This document shows, one piece after another, positions 10,731 to 22,800 of a stretch of DNA of 64,000 nt; position 1 is the stretch's first letter; every line of letters starts with the position of its first letter. The position numbers were made by a program, and so were the translations under genes. Below the pieces are notes generated by a model. That model was not told the origin of the DNA. It ran no database searches and saw nothing but the letters and a program-made list of their open reading frames with translations. Origin of the DNA: Piscicola geometra (Eukaryota > Annelida > Clitellata > Hirudinida > Piscicolidae); assembly GCA_943735955.1 (NCBI GenBank), contig OX030958.1:62001-126000 (forward strand), read 5' to 3'.

Positions 10731-13700
10731 AGGTGGTGCCAGGTGGTGCAAAGTGGTGCAAAGTGGTGCCAGGTGGTGCAAAGTGGTGCAAGGTGGTGCC
10801 AGGTGGTGCAAAGTGGTGCCAGGTGGTGCAAGGTGGTGCCAGGTGGTGCAAAGTGGTGCAAAGTGGTGCCAGGTGGTGCCAGGTGGTGCAAGGTGGTGCC
10901 AGGTGGTGCAAAGTGGTGCAAAGTGGTGCCAGGTGGTGCAAAGTGGTGCAAGGTGGTGCCAGGTGGTGCAAAGTGGTGCCAGGTGGTGCAAGGTCGTGCC
11001 AGATGGTGCCAGGTGGTGCAAAGTAGTGCAAGGTGGTGCCAGGTGGTGCAAAGTAGTGCCAAGTGGTGCCAGGTGGTGCAAAGTGGTGCAAAGTGGTGCC
11101 AGGTGGTGCAAGGTGGTGCCAGGTGGTGACAGGTGGTGCAAGGTGGTGCCAGGTGGTGCAAAGTGGTGAAAAGTGGTGCCAGGTGGTGCAAAGTGGTGCA
11201 AGGTGGTGCCAGGTGGTGCAAAGTGGTGCCAGGTGGTGCCAGGTGGTGCCAGGTGGTGCAAGGTGGTGCCAGGTGGTGCAAAGTGGTGCAAAGTGGAGCC
11301 AGGTGGTGCAAAGTGGTGCAAAGTGGAGCCAGGTGGTGCAAAGTGGTGCAAAGTGGTGCCAGGTGGTGCCAGGTGGTGCAAAGTAGTGCAAGGTGGTGCC
11401 AGGTGGTGCAAAGTGGTGCAAAGTGGTGCCAGGTGGTGCAAAGTGGTGCAAGGTGGTGCCAGGTGGTGCAAAGTGGTGCAAAGTGGTGCCAGGTGGTGCC
11501 AGGTGGTGCAAAGTGGTGCAAAGTGGTGCAAAGTGGTGCCAGGTGGTGCCAGGTGGTGCAAGGTGGTGCCAGGTGGTGCCAAGTAGTGCCAGGTGGTGCC
11601 AGGTGGTGCAAAGTAGTGCAAAGTGGTGCCAGGTGGTGCAAAGTGGTGCAAGGTGGTGCCAGGTGGTGCAAAGTGGTGCAAGGTGGTGCCAGGTGGTGCC
11701 AGGTGGTGCCAGGTGGTGCAAGGTGGTGCCAGGTGGTGCAAAGTGGTGCAAAGTGGTGCCAGGTGGTGCAAAATGGTGCAAGGTGGTGCCAGGTGGTGCA
11801 AAGTGGTGCCAGGTGGTGCCAGGTGGTGCAAAGTGGTGCAAAGTGGTGCCAGGTGGTGCAAGGTGGTGCCAGGTAGTGCCAGATGGTGCCAGGTGGTGCA
11901 AGGTGGTGCCAGGTGGTGCCAGGTGGTGCCAGGTGGTGCAAGGTGGTGCCAGGTGGTGCAAAGTGGTGCAAAGTGGTGCCAGGTGGTGCAAAGTGGTGCA
12001 AGGTGGTGCCAGGTGGTGCCAGGTGGTGCCAGGTGGTGCAAGGTGGTGCCAGGTGGTGCAAAGTGGTGCAAAGTGGAGCCAGGTGGTGCAAGGTGGTGCC
12101 AGGTGGTGCAAAGTGGTGCAAAGTGGTGCCAGGTGGTGCAAAGTGGTGCAAGGTGGTGCCAGGTGGTGCAAAGTGGTGCCAGGTGGTGCAAGGTGGTGCC
12201 AGGTGGTGCAAAGTGGTGCAAAGTGGTGCCAGGTGGTGCCAGGTGGTGCAAGGTGGTGCCAGGTGGTGCAAAGTGGTGCAAAGTGGTGCCAGGTGGTGCA
12301 AAGTGGTGCAAGGTGGTGCCAGGTGGTGCAAAGTGGTGCCAGGTGGTGCAAGGTCGTGCCAGATGGTGCCAGGTGGTGCAAAGTAGTGCAAGGTGGTGCC
12401 AGGTGGTGCAAAGTAGTGCCAAGTGGTGCCAGGTGGTGCAAAGTGGTGCAAAGTGGTGCCAGGTGGTGCAAGGTGGTGCCAGGTGGTGCCAGGTGGTGAC
12501 AGGTGGTGCAAGGTGGTGCCAGGTGGTGCAAAGTGGTGAAAAGTGGTGCCAGGTGGTGCAAAGTGGTGCAAGGTGGTGCCAGGTGGTGCAAAGTGGTGCC
12601 AGGTGGTGCCAAGTGGTGCCAGGTGGTGCAAGGTGGTGCCAGGTGGTGCAAAGTGGTGCAAAGTGGAGCCAGGTGGTGCAAAGTGGTGCAAAGTGGAGCC
12701 AGGTGGTGCAAAGTGGTGCAAAGTGGTGCCAGGTGGTGCCAGGTGGTGCAAAGTAGTGCAAGGTGGTGCCAGGTGGTGCAAAGTGGTGCAAAGTGGTGCC
12801 AGGTGGTGCAAAGTGGTGCAAGGTGGTGCCAGGTGGTGCAAAGTGGTGCAAAGTGGTGCCAGGTGGTGCCAGGTGGTGCAAAGTGGTGCAAAGTGGTGCC
12901 AGGTGGTGCAAAGTGGTGCAAGGTGGTGCCAGGTGGTGCCAGGTGGTGCCAGGTGGTGCAAGGTGGTGCCAGGTGGTGCAAAGTGGTGCAAAGTGGAGCC
13001 AGGTGGTGCAAGGTGGTGCCAGGTGGTGCAAAGTGGTGCAAAGTGGTGCCAGGTGGTGCAAAGTGGTGCAAGGTGGTGCCAGGTGGTGCAAAGTGGTGCC
13101 AAGTGGTGCAAGGTGGTGCCAGGTGGTGCAAAGTGGTGCAAAGTGGTGCCAGGTGGTGCCAGGTGGTGCAAGGTGGTGCCAGGTGGTGCAAAGTGGTGCA
13201 AAGTGGTGCCAGGTGGTGCAAAGTGGTGCAAGGTGGTGCCAGGTGGTGCAAAGTGGTGCCAGGTGGTGCAAGGTGGTGCCAGATGGTGCCAGGTGGTGCA
13301 AAGTAGTGCAAGGTGGTGCCAGGTGGTGCAAAGTAGTGCCAAGTGGTGCCAGGTGGTGCAAAGTGGTGCAAAGTGGTGCCAGGTGGTGCAAGGTGGTGCC
13401 AGGTGGTGCCAGGTGGTGACAGGTGGTGCAAGGTGGTGCCAGGTGGTGCAAAGTGGTGAAAAGTGGTGCCAGGTGGTGCAAAGTGGTGCAAGGTGGTGCC
13501 AGGTGGTGCAAAGTGGTGCCAGGTGGTGCCAGGTGGTGCCAGGTGGTGCAAGGTGGTGCCAGGTGGTGCAAAGTGGTGCAAAGTGGAGCCAGGTGGTGCA
13601 AAGTGGTGCAAAGTGGAGCCAGGTGGTGCAAAGTGGTGCAAAGTGGTGCCAGGTGGTGCCAGGTGGTGCAAAGTAGTGCAAGGTGGTGCCAGGTGGTGCA

Positions 13701-13810
13701 AAGTGGTGCAAAGTGGTGCCAGGTGGTGCAAAGTGGTGCAAGGTGGTGCCAGGTGGTGCAAAGTGGTGCAAAGTGGTGCCAGGTGGTGCCAGGTGGTGCA
13801 AAGTGGTGCA
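10161..13810 (+). repeat. 1.36-kb higher-order repeat, two full units and one short unit
   Basis: Units abut at 10161-11520 (1,360 bp), 11521-12890 (1,370 bp) and 12891-13810 (920 bp, matching the part of the unit that starts near 11971). The 10-bp difference is one extra AGGTGGTGCC before AGGTGGTGAC (11121 against 12491). Shared marks: AAGTAGTGCC 10221/11581, AGGTCGTGCC 10991/12351 (a rare CpG, absent from the third unit), AAGTGGTGAA 11161/12531/13451. The third unit lacks about 440 bp of the long unit. Confidence 0.9.
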
Positions 13811-16800
13811 AAGTGGTGCCAGGTGGTGCCAGGTGGTGCAAGGTGGTGCCAGGTGGTGCCAGGTGGTGCCAGGTGGTGCCAGGTGGTGCAAAGTAGTGCA
13901 AGGTGGTGCCAGGTGGTGCAAAGTGGTGCAAAGTGGTGCCAGGTGGTGCAAAGTGGTGCAAGGTAGTGCCAGGTGGTGCAAAGTGGTGCAAGGTGGTGCC
14001 AGGTGGTGCCAGGTGGTGCCAGGTGGTGCAAGGTGGTGCCAGGTGGTGCAAAGTGGTGCCAGGTGGTGCAAAGTGGTGCAAGGTGGTGCCAGGTGGTGCA
14101 AAGTGGTGCCAGGTGGTGCCAGGTGGTGCAAAGTGGTGCAAAGTGGTGCCAGGTGTTGCAAGGTGGTGCCAGGTAGTGCCAGATGGTGCCAGGTGGTGCA
14201 ACGTGGTGCCAGGTGGTGCAAAGTGGTGCAAAGTGGTGCCAGGTGGTGCAAAATGGTGCAAAGTGGTGCCAGGTGGTGCAAAGTGGTGCAAGGTGGTGCC
14301 AGGTGGTGCAAAGTGGTGCAAGGTGGTGCCAGGTGGTGCCAGGTGGTGCCAGGTGGTGCCAGGTGGTGCAAAGTAGTGCAAAGTGGTGCCAGGTGGTGCA
14401 AGGTGGTGCCAGGTGGTGCCAGGTGGTGCAAAGTGGTGCAAAGTGGTGCCAGGTGGTGCAAAGTGGTGCAAGGTGGTGCCAGGTGGTGCAAAGTGGTGCC
14501 AGGTGGTGCAAGGTGGTGCCAGGTGGTGCAAAGTGGTGCAAAGTGGTGCCAGGTGGTGCCAGGTGGTGCAAGGTGGTGCCAGGTGGTGCAAAGTAGTGCC
14601 AAGTGGTGCCAGGTGGTGCAAAGTGGTGCAAAGTGGTGCCAGGTGGTGCAAGGTGGTGCCAGGTGGTGCCAGGTGGTGACAGGTGGTGCAAGGTGGTGCC
14701 AGGTGGTGCAAAGTGGTGAAAAGTGGTGCCAGGTGGTGCAAAGTGGTGCAAGGTGGTGCCAGGTGGTGCAAAGAGGTGCCAGGTGGTGCCAGGTGGTGCC
14801 AGGTGGTGCAAGGTGGTGCCAGGTGGTGCAAAGTAGTGCAAAGTGGAGCCAGGTGGTGCAAAGTGGTGCAAAGTGGAGCCAGGTGGTGCAAAGTGGTGCA
14901 AAGTGGTGCCAGGTGGTGCAAAGTGGTGCAAGGTGGTGCCAGGTGGTGCAAAGTGGTGCAAAGTGGTGCCAGGTGGTGCCAGGTGGTGCAAAGTGGTGCA
15001 AAGTGGTGCCAGGTGGTGCCAGGTGGTGCAAGGTGGTGCCAGGTGGTGCCAAGTGGTGCAAAGTGGTGCCAGGTGGTGCAAAGTGGTGCAAGGTGGTGCC
15101 AGGTGGTGCAAAGTGGTGCCAGGTGGTGCAAGGTGGTGCCAGATGGTGCCAGGTGGTGCAAAGTAGTGCAAGGTGGTGCCAGGTGGTGCAAAGTAGTGCC
15201 AAGTGGTGCCAGGTGGTGCAAAGTAGTGCAAAGTGGTGCCAGGTGGTGCAAGGTGGTGCCAGGTGGTGACAGGTGGTGCAAGGTGGTGCCAGGTGGTGCA
15301 AAGTGGTGCCAGGTGGTGCAAGGTGGTGCCAGGTGGTGCAAAGTGGTGCAAAGTGGAGCCAGGTGGTGCAAAGTGGTGCAAAGTGGAGCCAGGTGGTGCA
15401 AAGTGGTGCAAAGTGGTGCCAGGTGGTGCCAGGTGGTGCAAAGTAGTGCAAGGTGGTGCCAGGTGGTGCAAAGTGGTGCAAAGTGGTGCCAGGTGGTGCA
15501 AAGTGGTGCAAGGTGGTGCCAGGTGGTGCAAAGTGGTGCAAAGTGGTGCCAGGTGGTGCCAGGTGGTGCAAAGTGGTGCAAAGTGGTGCCAGGTGGTGCC
15601 AGGTGGTGCAAGGTGGTGCCAGGTGGTGCCAGGTGGTGCCAGGTGGTGCCAGGTGGTGCAAAGTAGTGCAAGGTGGTGCCAGGTGGTGCAAAGTGGTGCA
15701 AAGTGGTGCCAGGTGGTGCAAAGTGGTGCAAGGTAGTGCCAGGTGGTGCAAAGTGGTGCAAGGTGGTGCCAGGTGGTGCCAGGTGGTGCCAGGTGGTGCA
15801 AGGTGGTGCCAGGTGGTGCAAAGTGGTGCCAGGTGGTGCAAAGTGGTGCAAGGTGGTGCCAGGTGGTGCAAAGTGGTGCCAGGTGGTGCCAGGTGGTGCA
15901 AAGTGGTGCAAAGTGGTGCCAGGTGGTGCAAAGTGGTGCAAGGTGGTGCCAGGTGGTGCAAAGTGGTGCCAGGTGGTGCAAGGTGGTGCCAGGTGGTGCA
16001 AAGTGGTGCAAAGTGGTGCCAGGTGGTGCCAGGTGGTGCAAGGTGGTGCCAGGTGGTGCAAAGTAGTGCCAAGTGGTGCCAGGTGGTGCAAAGTGGTGCA
16101 AAGTGGTGCCAGGTGGTGCAAGGTGGTGCCAGGTGGTGCCAGGTGGTGACAGGTGGTGCAAGGTGGTGCCAGGTGGTGCAAAGTGGTGAAAAGTGGTGCC
16201 AGGTGGTGCAAAGTGGTGCAAGGTGGTGCCAGGTGGTGCAAAGAGGTGCCAGGTGGTGCCAGGTGGTGCCAGGTGGTGCAAGGTGGTGCCAGGTGGTGCA
16301 AAGTAGTGCAAAGTGGAGCCAGGTGGTGCAAAGTGGTGCAAAGTGGAGCCAGGTGGTGCAAAGTGGTGCAAAGTGGTGCCAGGTGGTGCAAAGTGGTGCA
16401 AGGTGGTGCCAGGTGGTGCAAAGTGGTGCAAAGTGGTGCCAGGTGGTGCCAGGTGGTGCAAAGTGGTGCAAAGTGGTGCCAGGTGGTGCCAGGTGGTGCA
16501 AGGTGGTGCCAGGTGGTGCCAAGTGGTGCAAAGTGGTGCCAGGTGGTGCAAAGTGGTGCAAGGTGGTGCCAGGTGGTGCAAAGTGGTGCCAGGTGGTGCA
16601 AGGTGGTGCCAGATGGTGCCAGGTGGTGCAAAGTAGTGCAAGGTGGTGCCAGGTGGTGCAAAGTAGTGCCAAGTGGTGCCAGGTGGTGCAAAGTAGTGCA
16701 AAGTGGTGCCAGGTGGTGCAAGGTGGTGCCAGGTGGTGACAGGTGGTGCAAGGTGGTGCCAGGTGGTGCAAAGTGGTGCCAGGTGGTGCAAGGTGGTGCC

Positions 16801-19800
16801 AGGTGGTGCAAAGTGGTGCAAAGTGGAGCCAGGTGGTGCAAAGTGGTGCAAAGTGGAGCCAGGTGGTGCAAAGTGGTGCAAAGTGGTGCCAGGTGGTGCC
16901 AGGTGGTGCAAAGTAGTGCAAGGTGGTGCCAGGTGGTGCAAAGTGGTGCAAAGTGGTGCCAGGTGGTGCAAAGTGGTGCAAGGTGGTGCCAGGTGGTGCA
17001 AAGTGGTGCAAAGTGGTGCCAGGTGGTGCCAGGTGGTGCAAAGTGGTGCAAAGTGGTGCCAGGTGGTGCCAGGTGGTGCAAGGTGGTGCCAGGTGGTGCC
17101 AGGTGGTGCCAGGTGGTGCCAGGTGGTGCAAAGTAGTGCAAGGTGGTGCCAGGTGGTGCAAAGTGGTGCAAAGTGGTGCCAGGTGGTGCAAAGTGGTGCA
17201 AGGTAGTGCCAGGTGGTGCAAAGTGGTGCAAGGTGGTGCCAGGTGGTGCCAGGTGGTGCCAGGTGGTGCAAGGTGGTGCCAGGTGGTGCAAAGTGGTGCC
17301 AGGTGGTGCAAAGTGGTGCAAGGTGGTGCCAGGTGGTGCAAAGTGGTGCCAGGTGGTGCCAGGTGGTGCAAAGTGGTGCAAAGTGGTGCCAGGTGTTGCA
17401 AGGTGGTGCCAGGTAGTGCCAGATGGTGCCAGGTGGTGCCAGGTGGTGCAAAGTGGTGCAAAGTGGTGCCAGGTGGTGCAAAATGGTGCAAAGTGGTGCC
17501 AGGTGGTGCAAAGTGGTGCAAGGTGGTGCCAGGTGGTGCAAAGTGGTGCAAGGTGGTGCCAGGTGGTGCCAGGTGGTGCCAGGTGGTGCCAGGTGGTGCA
17601 AAGTAGTGCAAAGTGGTGCCAGGTGGTGCAAGGTGGTGCCAGGTGGTGCCAGGTGGTGCAAAGTGGTGCAAAGTGGTGCCAGGTGGTGCAAAGTGGTGCA
17701 AGGTGGTGCCAGGTGGTGCAAAGTGGTGCCAGGTGGTGCAAGGTGGTGCCAGGTGGTGCAAAGTGGTGCAAAGTGGTGCCAGGTGGTGCCAGGTGGTGCA
17801 AGGTGGTGCCAGGTGGTGCAAAGTAGTGCCAAGTGGTGCCAGGTGGTGCAAAGTGGTGCAAAGTGGTGCCAGGTGGTGCAAGGTGGTGCCAGGTGGTGCC
17901 AGGTGGTGACAGGTGGTGCAAGGTGGTGCCAGGTGGTGCAAAGTGGTGAAAAGTGGTGCCAGGTGGTGCAAAGTGGTGCAAGGTGGTGCCAGGTGGTGCA
18001 AAGAGGTGCCAGGTGGTGCCAGGTGGTGCCAGGTGGTGCAAGGTGGTGCCAGGTGGTGCAAAGTAGTGCAAAGTGGAGCCAGGTGGTGCAAAGTGGTGCA
18101 AAGTGGAGCCAGGTGGTGCAAAGTGGTGCAAAGTGGTGCCAGGTGGTGCAAAGTGGTGCAAGGTGGTGCCAGGTGGTGCAAAGTGGTGCAAAGTGGTGCC
18201 AGGTGGTGCCAGGTGGTGCAAAGTGGTGCAAAGTGGTGCCAGGTGGTGCCAGGTGGTGCAAGGTGGTGCCAGGTGGTGCCAAGTGGTGCAAAGTGGTGCC
18301 AGGTGGTGCAAAGTGGTGCAAGGTGGTGCCAGGTGGTGCAAAGTGGTGCCAGGTGGTGCAAGGTGGTGCCAGATGGTGCCAGGTGGTGCAAAGTAGTGCA
18401 AGGTGGTGCCAGGTGGTGCAAAGTAGTGCCAAGTGGTGCCAGGTGGTGCAAAGTAGTGCAAAGTGGTGCCAGGTGGTGCAAGGTGGTGCCAGGTGGTGAC
18501 AGGTGGTGCAAGGTGGTGCCAGGTGGTGCAAAGTGGTGCCAGGTGGTGCAAGGTGGTGCCAGGTGGTGCAAAGTGGTGCAAAGTGGAGCCAGGTGGTGCA
18601 AAGTGGTGCAAAGTGGAGCCAGGTGGTGCAAAGTGGTGCAAAGTGGTGCCAGGTGGTGCCAGGTGGTGCAAAGTAGTGCAAGGTGGTGCCAGGTGGTGCA
18701 AAGTGGTGCAAAGTGGTGCCAGGTGGTGCAAAGTGGTGCAAGGTGGTGCCAGGTGGTGCAAAGTGGTGCAAAGTGGTGCCAGGTGGTGCCAGGTGGTGCA
18801 AAGTGGTGCAAAGTGGTGCCAGGTGGTGCCAGGTGGTGCAAGGTGGTGCCAGGTGGTGCCAGGTGGTGCCAGGTGGTGCAAAGTAGTGCAAGGTGGTGCC
18901 AGGTGGTGCAAAGTGGTGCAAAGTGGTGCCAGGTGGTGCAAAGTGGTGCAAGGTAGTGCCAGGTGGTGCAAAGTGGTGCAAGGTGGTGCCAGGTGGTGCC
19001 AGGTGGTGCCAGGTGGTGCAAGGTGGTGCCAGGTGGTGCAAAGTGGTGCCAGGTGGTGCAAAGTGGTGCAAGGTGGTGCCAGGTGGTGCAAAGTGGTGCC
19101 AGGTGGTGCCAGGTGGTGCAAAGTGGTGCAAAGTGGTGCCAGGTGGTGCAAAGTAGTGCCAAGTGGTGCCAGGTGGTGCAAAGTGGTGCAAAGTGGTGCC
19201 AGGTGGTGCAAGGTGGTGCCAGGTGGTGCCAGGTGGTGACAGGTGGTGCAAGGTGGTGCCAGGTGGTGCAAAGTGGTGAAAAGTGGTGCCAGGTGGTGCA
19301 AAGTGGTGCAAGGTGGTGCCAGGTGGTGCAAAGTGGTGCCAGGTGGTGCCAGGTGGTGCAAGGTGGTGCCAGGTGGTGCAAAGTGGTGCAAAGTGGAGCC
19401 AGGTGGTGCAAAGTGGTGCAAAGTGGAGCCAGGTGGTGCAAAGTGGTGCAAAGTGGTGCCAGGTGGTGCCAGGTGGTGCAAAGTAGTGCAAGGTGGTGCC
19501 AGGTGGTGCAAAGTGGTGCAAAGTGGTGCCAGGTGGTGCAAAGTGCTGCAAGGTGGTGCCAGGTGGTGCAAAGTGGTGCAAAGTGGTGCCAGGTGGTGCC
19601 AGGTGGTGCAAAGTGGTGCAAAGTGGTGCCAGGTGGTGCCAGGTGGTGCAAGGTGGTGCCAGGTGGTGCCAGGTGGTGCCAGGTGGTGCCAGGTGGTGCA
19701 AAGTAGTGCAAGGTGGTGCCAGGTGGTGCAAAGTGGTGCAAAGTGGTGCCAGGTGGTGCAAAGTGGTGCAAGGTAGTGCCAGGTGGTGCAAAGTGGTGCA

Positions 19801-22800
19801 AGGTGGTGCCAGGTGGTGCCAGGTGGTGCCAGGTGGTGCAAGGTGGTGCCAGGTGGTGCAAAGTGGTGCCAGGTGGTGCAAAGTGGTGCAAGGTGGTGCC
19901 AGGTGGTGCAAAGTGGTGCCAGGTGGTGCCAGGTGGTGCAAAGTGGTGCAAAGTGGTGCCAGGTGTTGCAAGGTGGTGCCAGGTAGTGCCAGATGGTGCC
20001 AGGTGGTGCAACGTGGTGCCAGGTGGTGCAAAGTGGTGCCAGGTGGTGCCAGGTGGTGCAAAGTAGTGCAAGGTGGTGCCAGGTGGTGCAAAGTGGTGCA
20101 AAGTGGTGCCAGGTGGTGCAAAGTGGTGCAAGGTGGTGCCAGGTGGTGCAAAGTGGTGCAAAGTGGTGCCAGGTGGTGCCAGGTGGTGCAAAGTGGTGCA
20201 AAGTGGTGCCAGGTGGTGCCAGGTGGTGCAAGGTGGTGCCAGGTGGTGCCAGGTGGTGCCAGGTGGTGCCAGGTGGTGCAAAGTAGTGCAAAGTGGTGCC
20301 AGGTGGTGCAAAGTGGTGCAAAGTAGTGCCAGGTGGTGCAAAGTGGTGCAAGGTAGTGCCAGGTGGTGCAAAGTGGTGCAAGGTGGTGCCAGGTGGTGCC
20401 AGGTGGTGCCAGGTGATGCAAGGTGGTGCCAGGTGGTGCAAAGTGGTGCCAGGTGGTGCAAAGTGGTGCAAAGTGGTGCCAGGTGGTGCCAGGTGGTGCA
20501 AAGTGGTGCAAAGTGGTGCCAGGTGGTGCCAGGTGGTGCAAGGTGGTGCCAGGTGGTGCCAGGTGGTGCCAGGTGGTGCCAGGTGGTGCAAAGTAGTGCA
20601 AGGTGGTGCCAGGTGGTGCAAAGTGGTGCAAAGTGGTGCCAGGTGGTGCAAAGTGGTGCAAGGTAGTGCCAGGTGGTGCAAAGTGGTGCAAGGTGGTGCC
20701 AGGTGGTGCCAGGTGGTGCCAGGTGGTGCAAGGTGGTGCCAGGTGGTGCAAAGTGGTGCCAGGTGGTGCAAAGTGGTGCAAGGTGGTGCCAGGTGGTGCA
20801 AAGTGGAGCCAGGTGGTGCAAAGTGGTGCAAAGTGGAGCCAGGTGGTGCAAAGTGGTGCAAAGTGGTGCCAGGTGGTGCCAGGTGGTGCAAAGTAGTGCA
20901 AGGTGGTGCCAGGTGGTGCAAAGTGGTGCAAAGTGGTGCCAGGTGGTGCAAAGTGGTGCAAGGTGGTGCCAGGTGGTGCAAAGTGGTGCAAAGTGGTGCC
21001 AGGTGGTGCCAGGTGGTGCAAAGTGGTGCAAAGTGGTGCCAGGTGGTGCCAGGTGGTGCAAGGTGGTGCCAGGTGGTGCCAGGTGGTGCCAGGTGGTGCC
21101 AGGTGGTGCAAAGTAGTGCAAGGTGGTGCCAGGTGGTGCAAAGTGGTGCAAAGTGGTGCCAGGTGGTGCAAAGTGGTGCAAGGTAGTGCCAGGTGGTGCA
21201 AAGTGGTGCAAGGTGGTGCCAGGTGGTGCCAGGTGGTGCCAGGTGGTGCAAGGTGGTGCCAGGTGGTGCAAAGTGGTGCCAGGTGGTGCAAAGTGGTGCA
21301 AGGTGGTGCCAGGTGGTGCAAAGTGGTGCCAGGTGGTGCCAGGTGGTGCAAAGTGGTGCAAAGTGGTGCCAGGTGTTGCAAGGTGGTGCCAGGTAGTGCC
21401 AGATGGTGCCAGGTGGTGCAACGTGGTGCCAGGTGGTGCAAAGTGGTGCAAAGTGGTGCCAGGTGGTGCAAAATGGTGCAAAGTGGTGCCAGGTGGTGCA
21501 AAGTGGTGCAAGGTGGTGCCAGGTGGTGCAAAGTGGTGCAAGGTGGTGCCAGGTGGTGCCAGGTGGTGCCAGGTGGTGCCAGGTGGTGCCAAGTGGTGCA
21601 AAGTAGTGCAAAGTGGTGCCAGGTGGTGCAAGGTGGTGCCAGGTGGTGCCAGGTGGTGCAAAGTGGTGCAAAGTGGTGCCAGGTGGTGCAAAGTGGTGCA
21701 AGGTGGTGCCAGGTGGTGCAAAGTGGTGCCAGGTGGTGCAAGGTGGTGCCAGGTGGTGCAAAGTGGTGCAAAGTGGTGCCAGGTGGTGCCAGGTGGTGCA
21801 AGGTGGTGCCAGGTGGTGCAAAGTAGTGCCAAGTGGTGCCAGGTGGTGCAAAGTGGTGCAAAGTGGTGCCAGGTGGTGCAAGGTGGTGCCAGGTGGTGCC
21901 AGGTGGTGACAGGTGGTGCAAGGTGGTGCCAGGTGGTGCAAAGTGGTGAAAAGTGGTGCCAGGTGGTGCAAAGTGGTGCAAGGTGGTGCCAGGTGGTGCA
22001 AAGAGGTGCCAGGTGGTGCCAGGTGGTGCCAGGTGGTGCAAGGTGGTGCCAGGTGGTGCAAAGTAGTGCAAAGTGGAGCCAGGTGGTGCAAAGTGGTGCA
22101 AAGTGGAGCCAGGTGGTGCAAAGTGGTGCAAAGTGGTGCCAGGTGGTGCAAAGTGGTGCAAGGTGGTGCCAGGTGGTGCAAAGTGGTGCAAAGTGGTGCC
22201 AGGTGGTGCCAGGTGGTGCAAAGTGGTGCAAAGTGGTGCCAGGTGGTGCCAGGTGGTGCAAGGTGGTGCCAGGTGGTGCCAAGTGGTGCAAAGTGGTGCC
22301 AGGTGGTGCAAAGTGGTGCAAGGTGGTGCCAGGTGGTGCAAAGTGGTGCCAGGTGGTGCAAGGTGGTGCCAGATGGTGCCAGGTGGTGCAAAGTAGTGCA
22401 AGGTGGTGCCAGGTGGTGCAAAGTAGTGCCAAGTGGTGCCAGGTGGTGCAAAGTAGTGCAAAGTGGTGCCAGGTGGTGCAAGGTGGTGCCAGGTGGTGAC
22501 AGGTGGTGCAAGGTGGTGCCAGGTGGTGCAAAGTGGTGCCAGGTGGTGCAAGGTGGTGCCAGGTGGTGCAAAGTGGTGCAAAGTGGAGCCAGGTGGTGCA
22601 AAGTGGTGCAAAGTGGAGCCAGGTGGTGCAAAGTGGTGCAAAGTGGTGCCAGGTGGTGCCAGGTGGTGCAAAGTAGTGCAAGGTGGTGCCAGGTGGTGCA
22701 AAGTGGTGCAAAGTGGTGCCAGGTGGTGCAAAGTGGTGCAAGGTGGTGCCAGGTGGTGCAAAGTGGTGCAAAGTGGTGCCAGGTGGTGCCAGGTGGTGCA

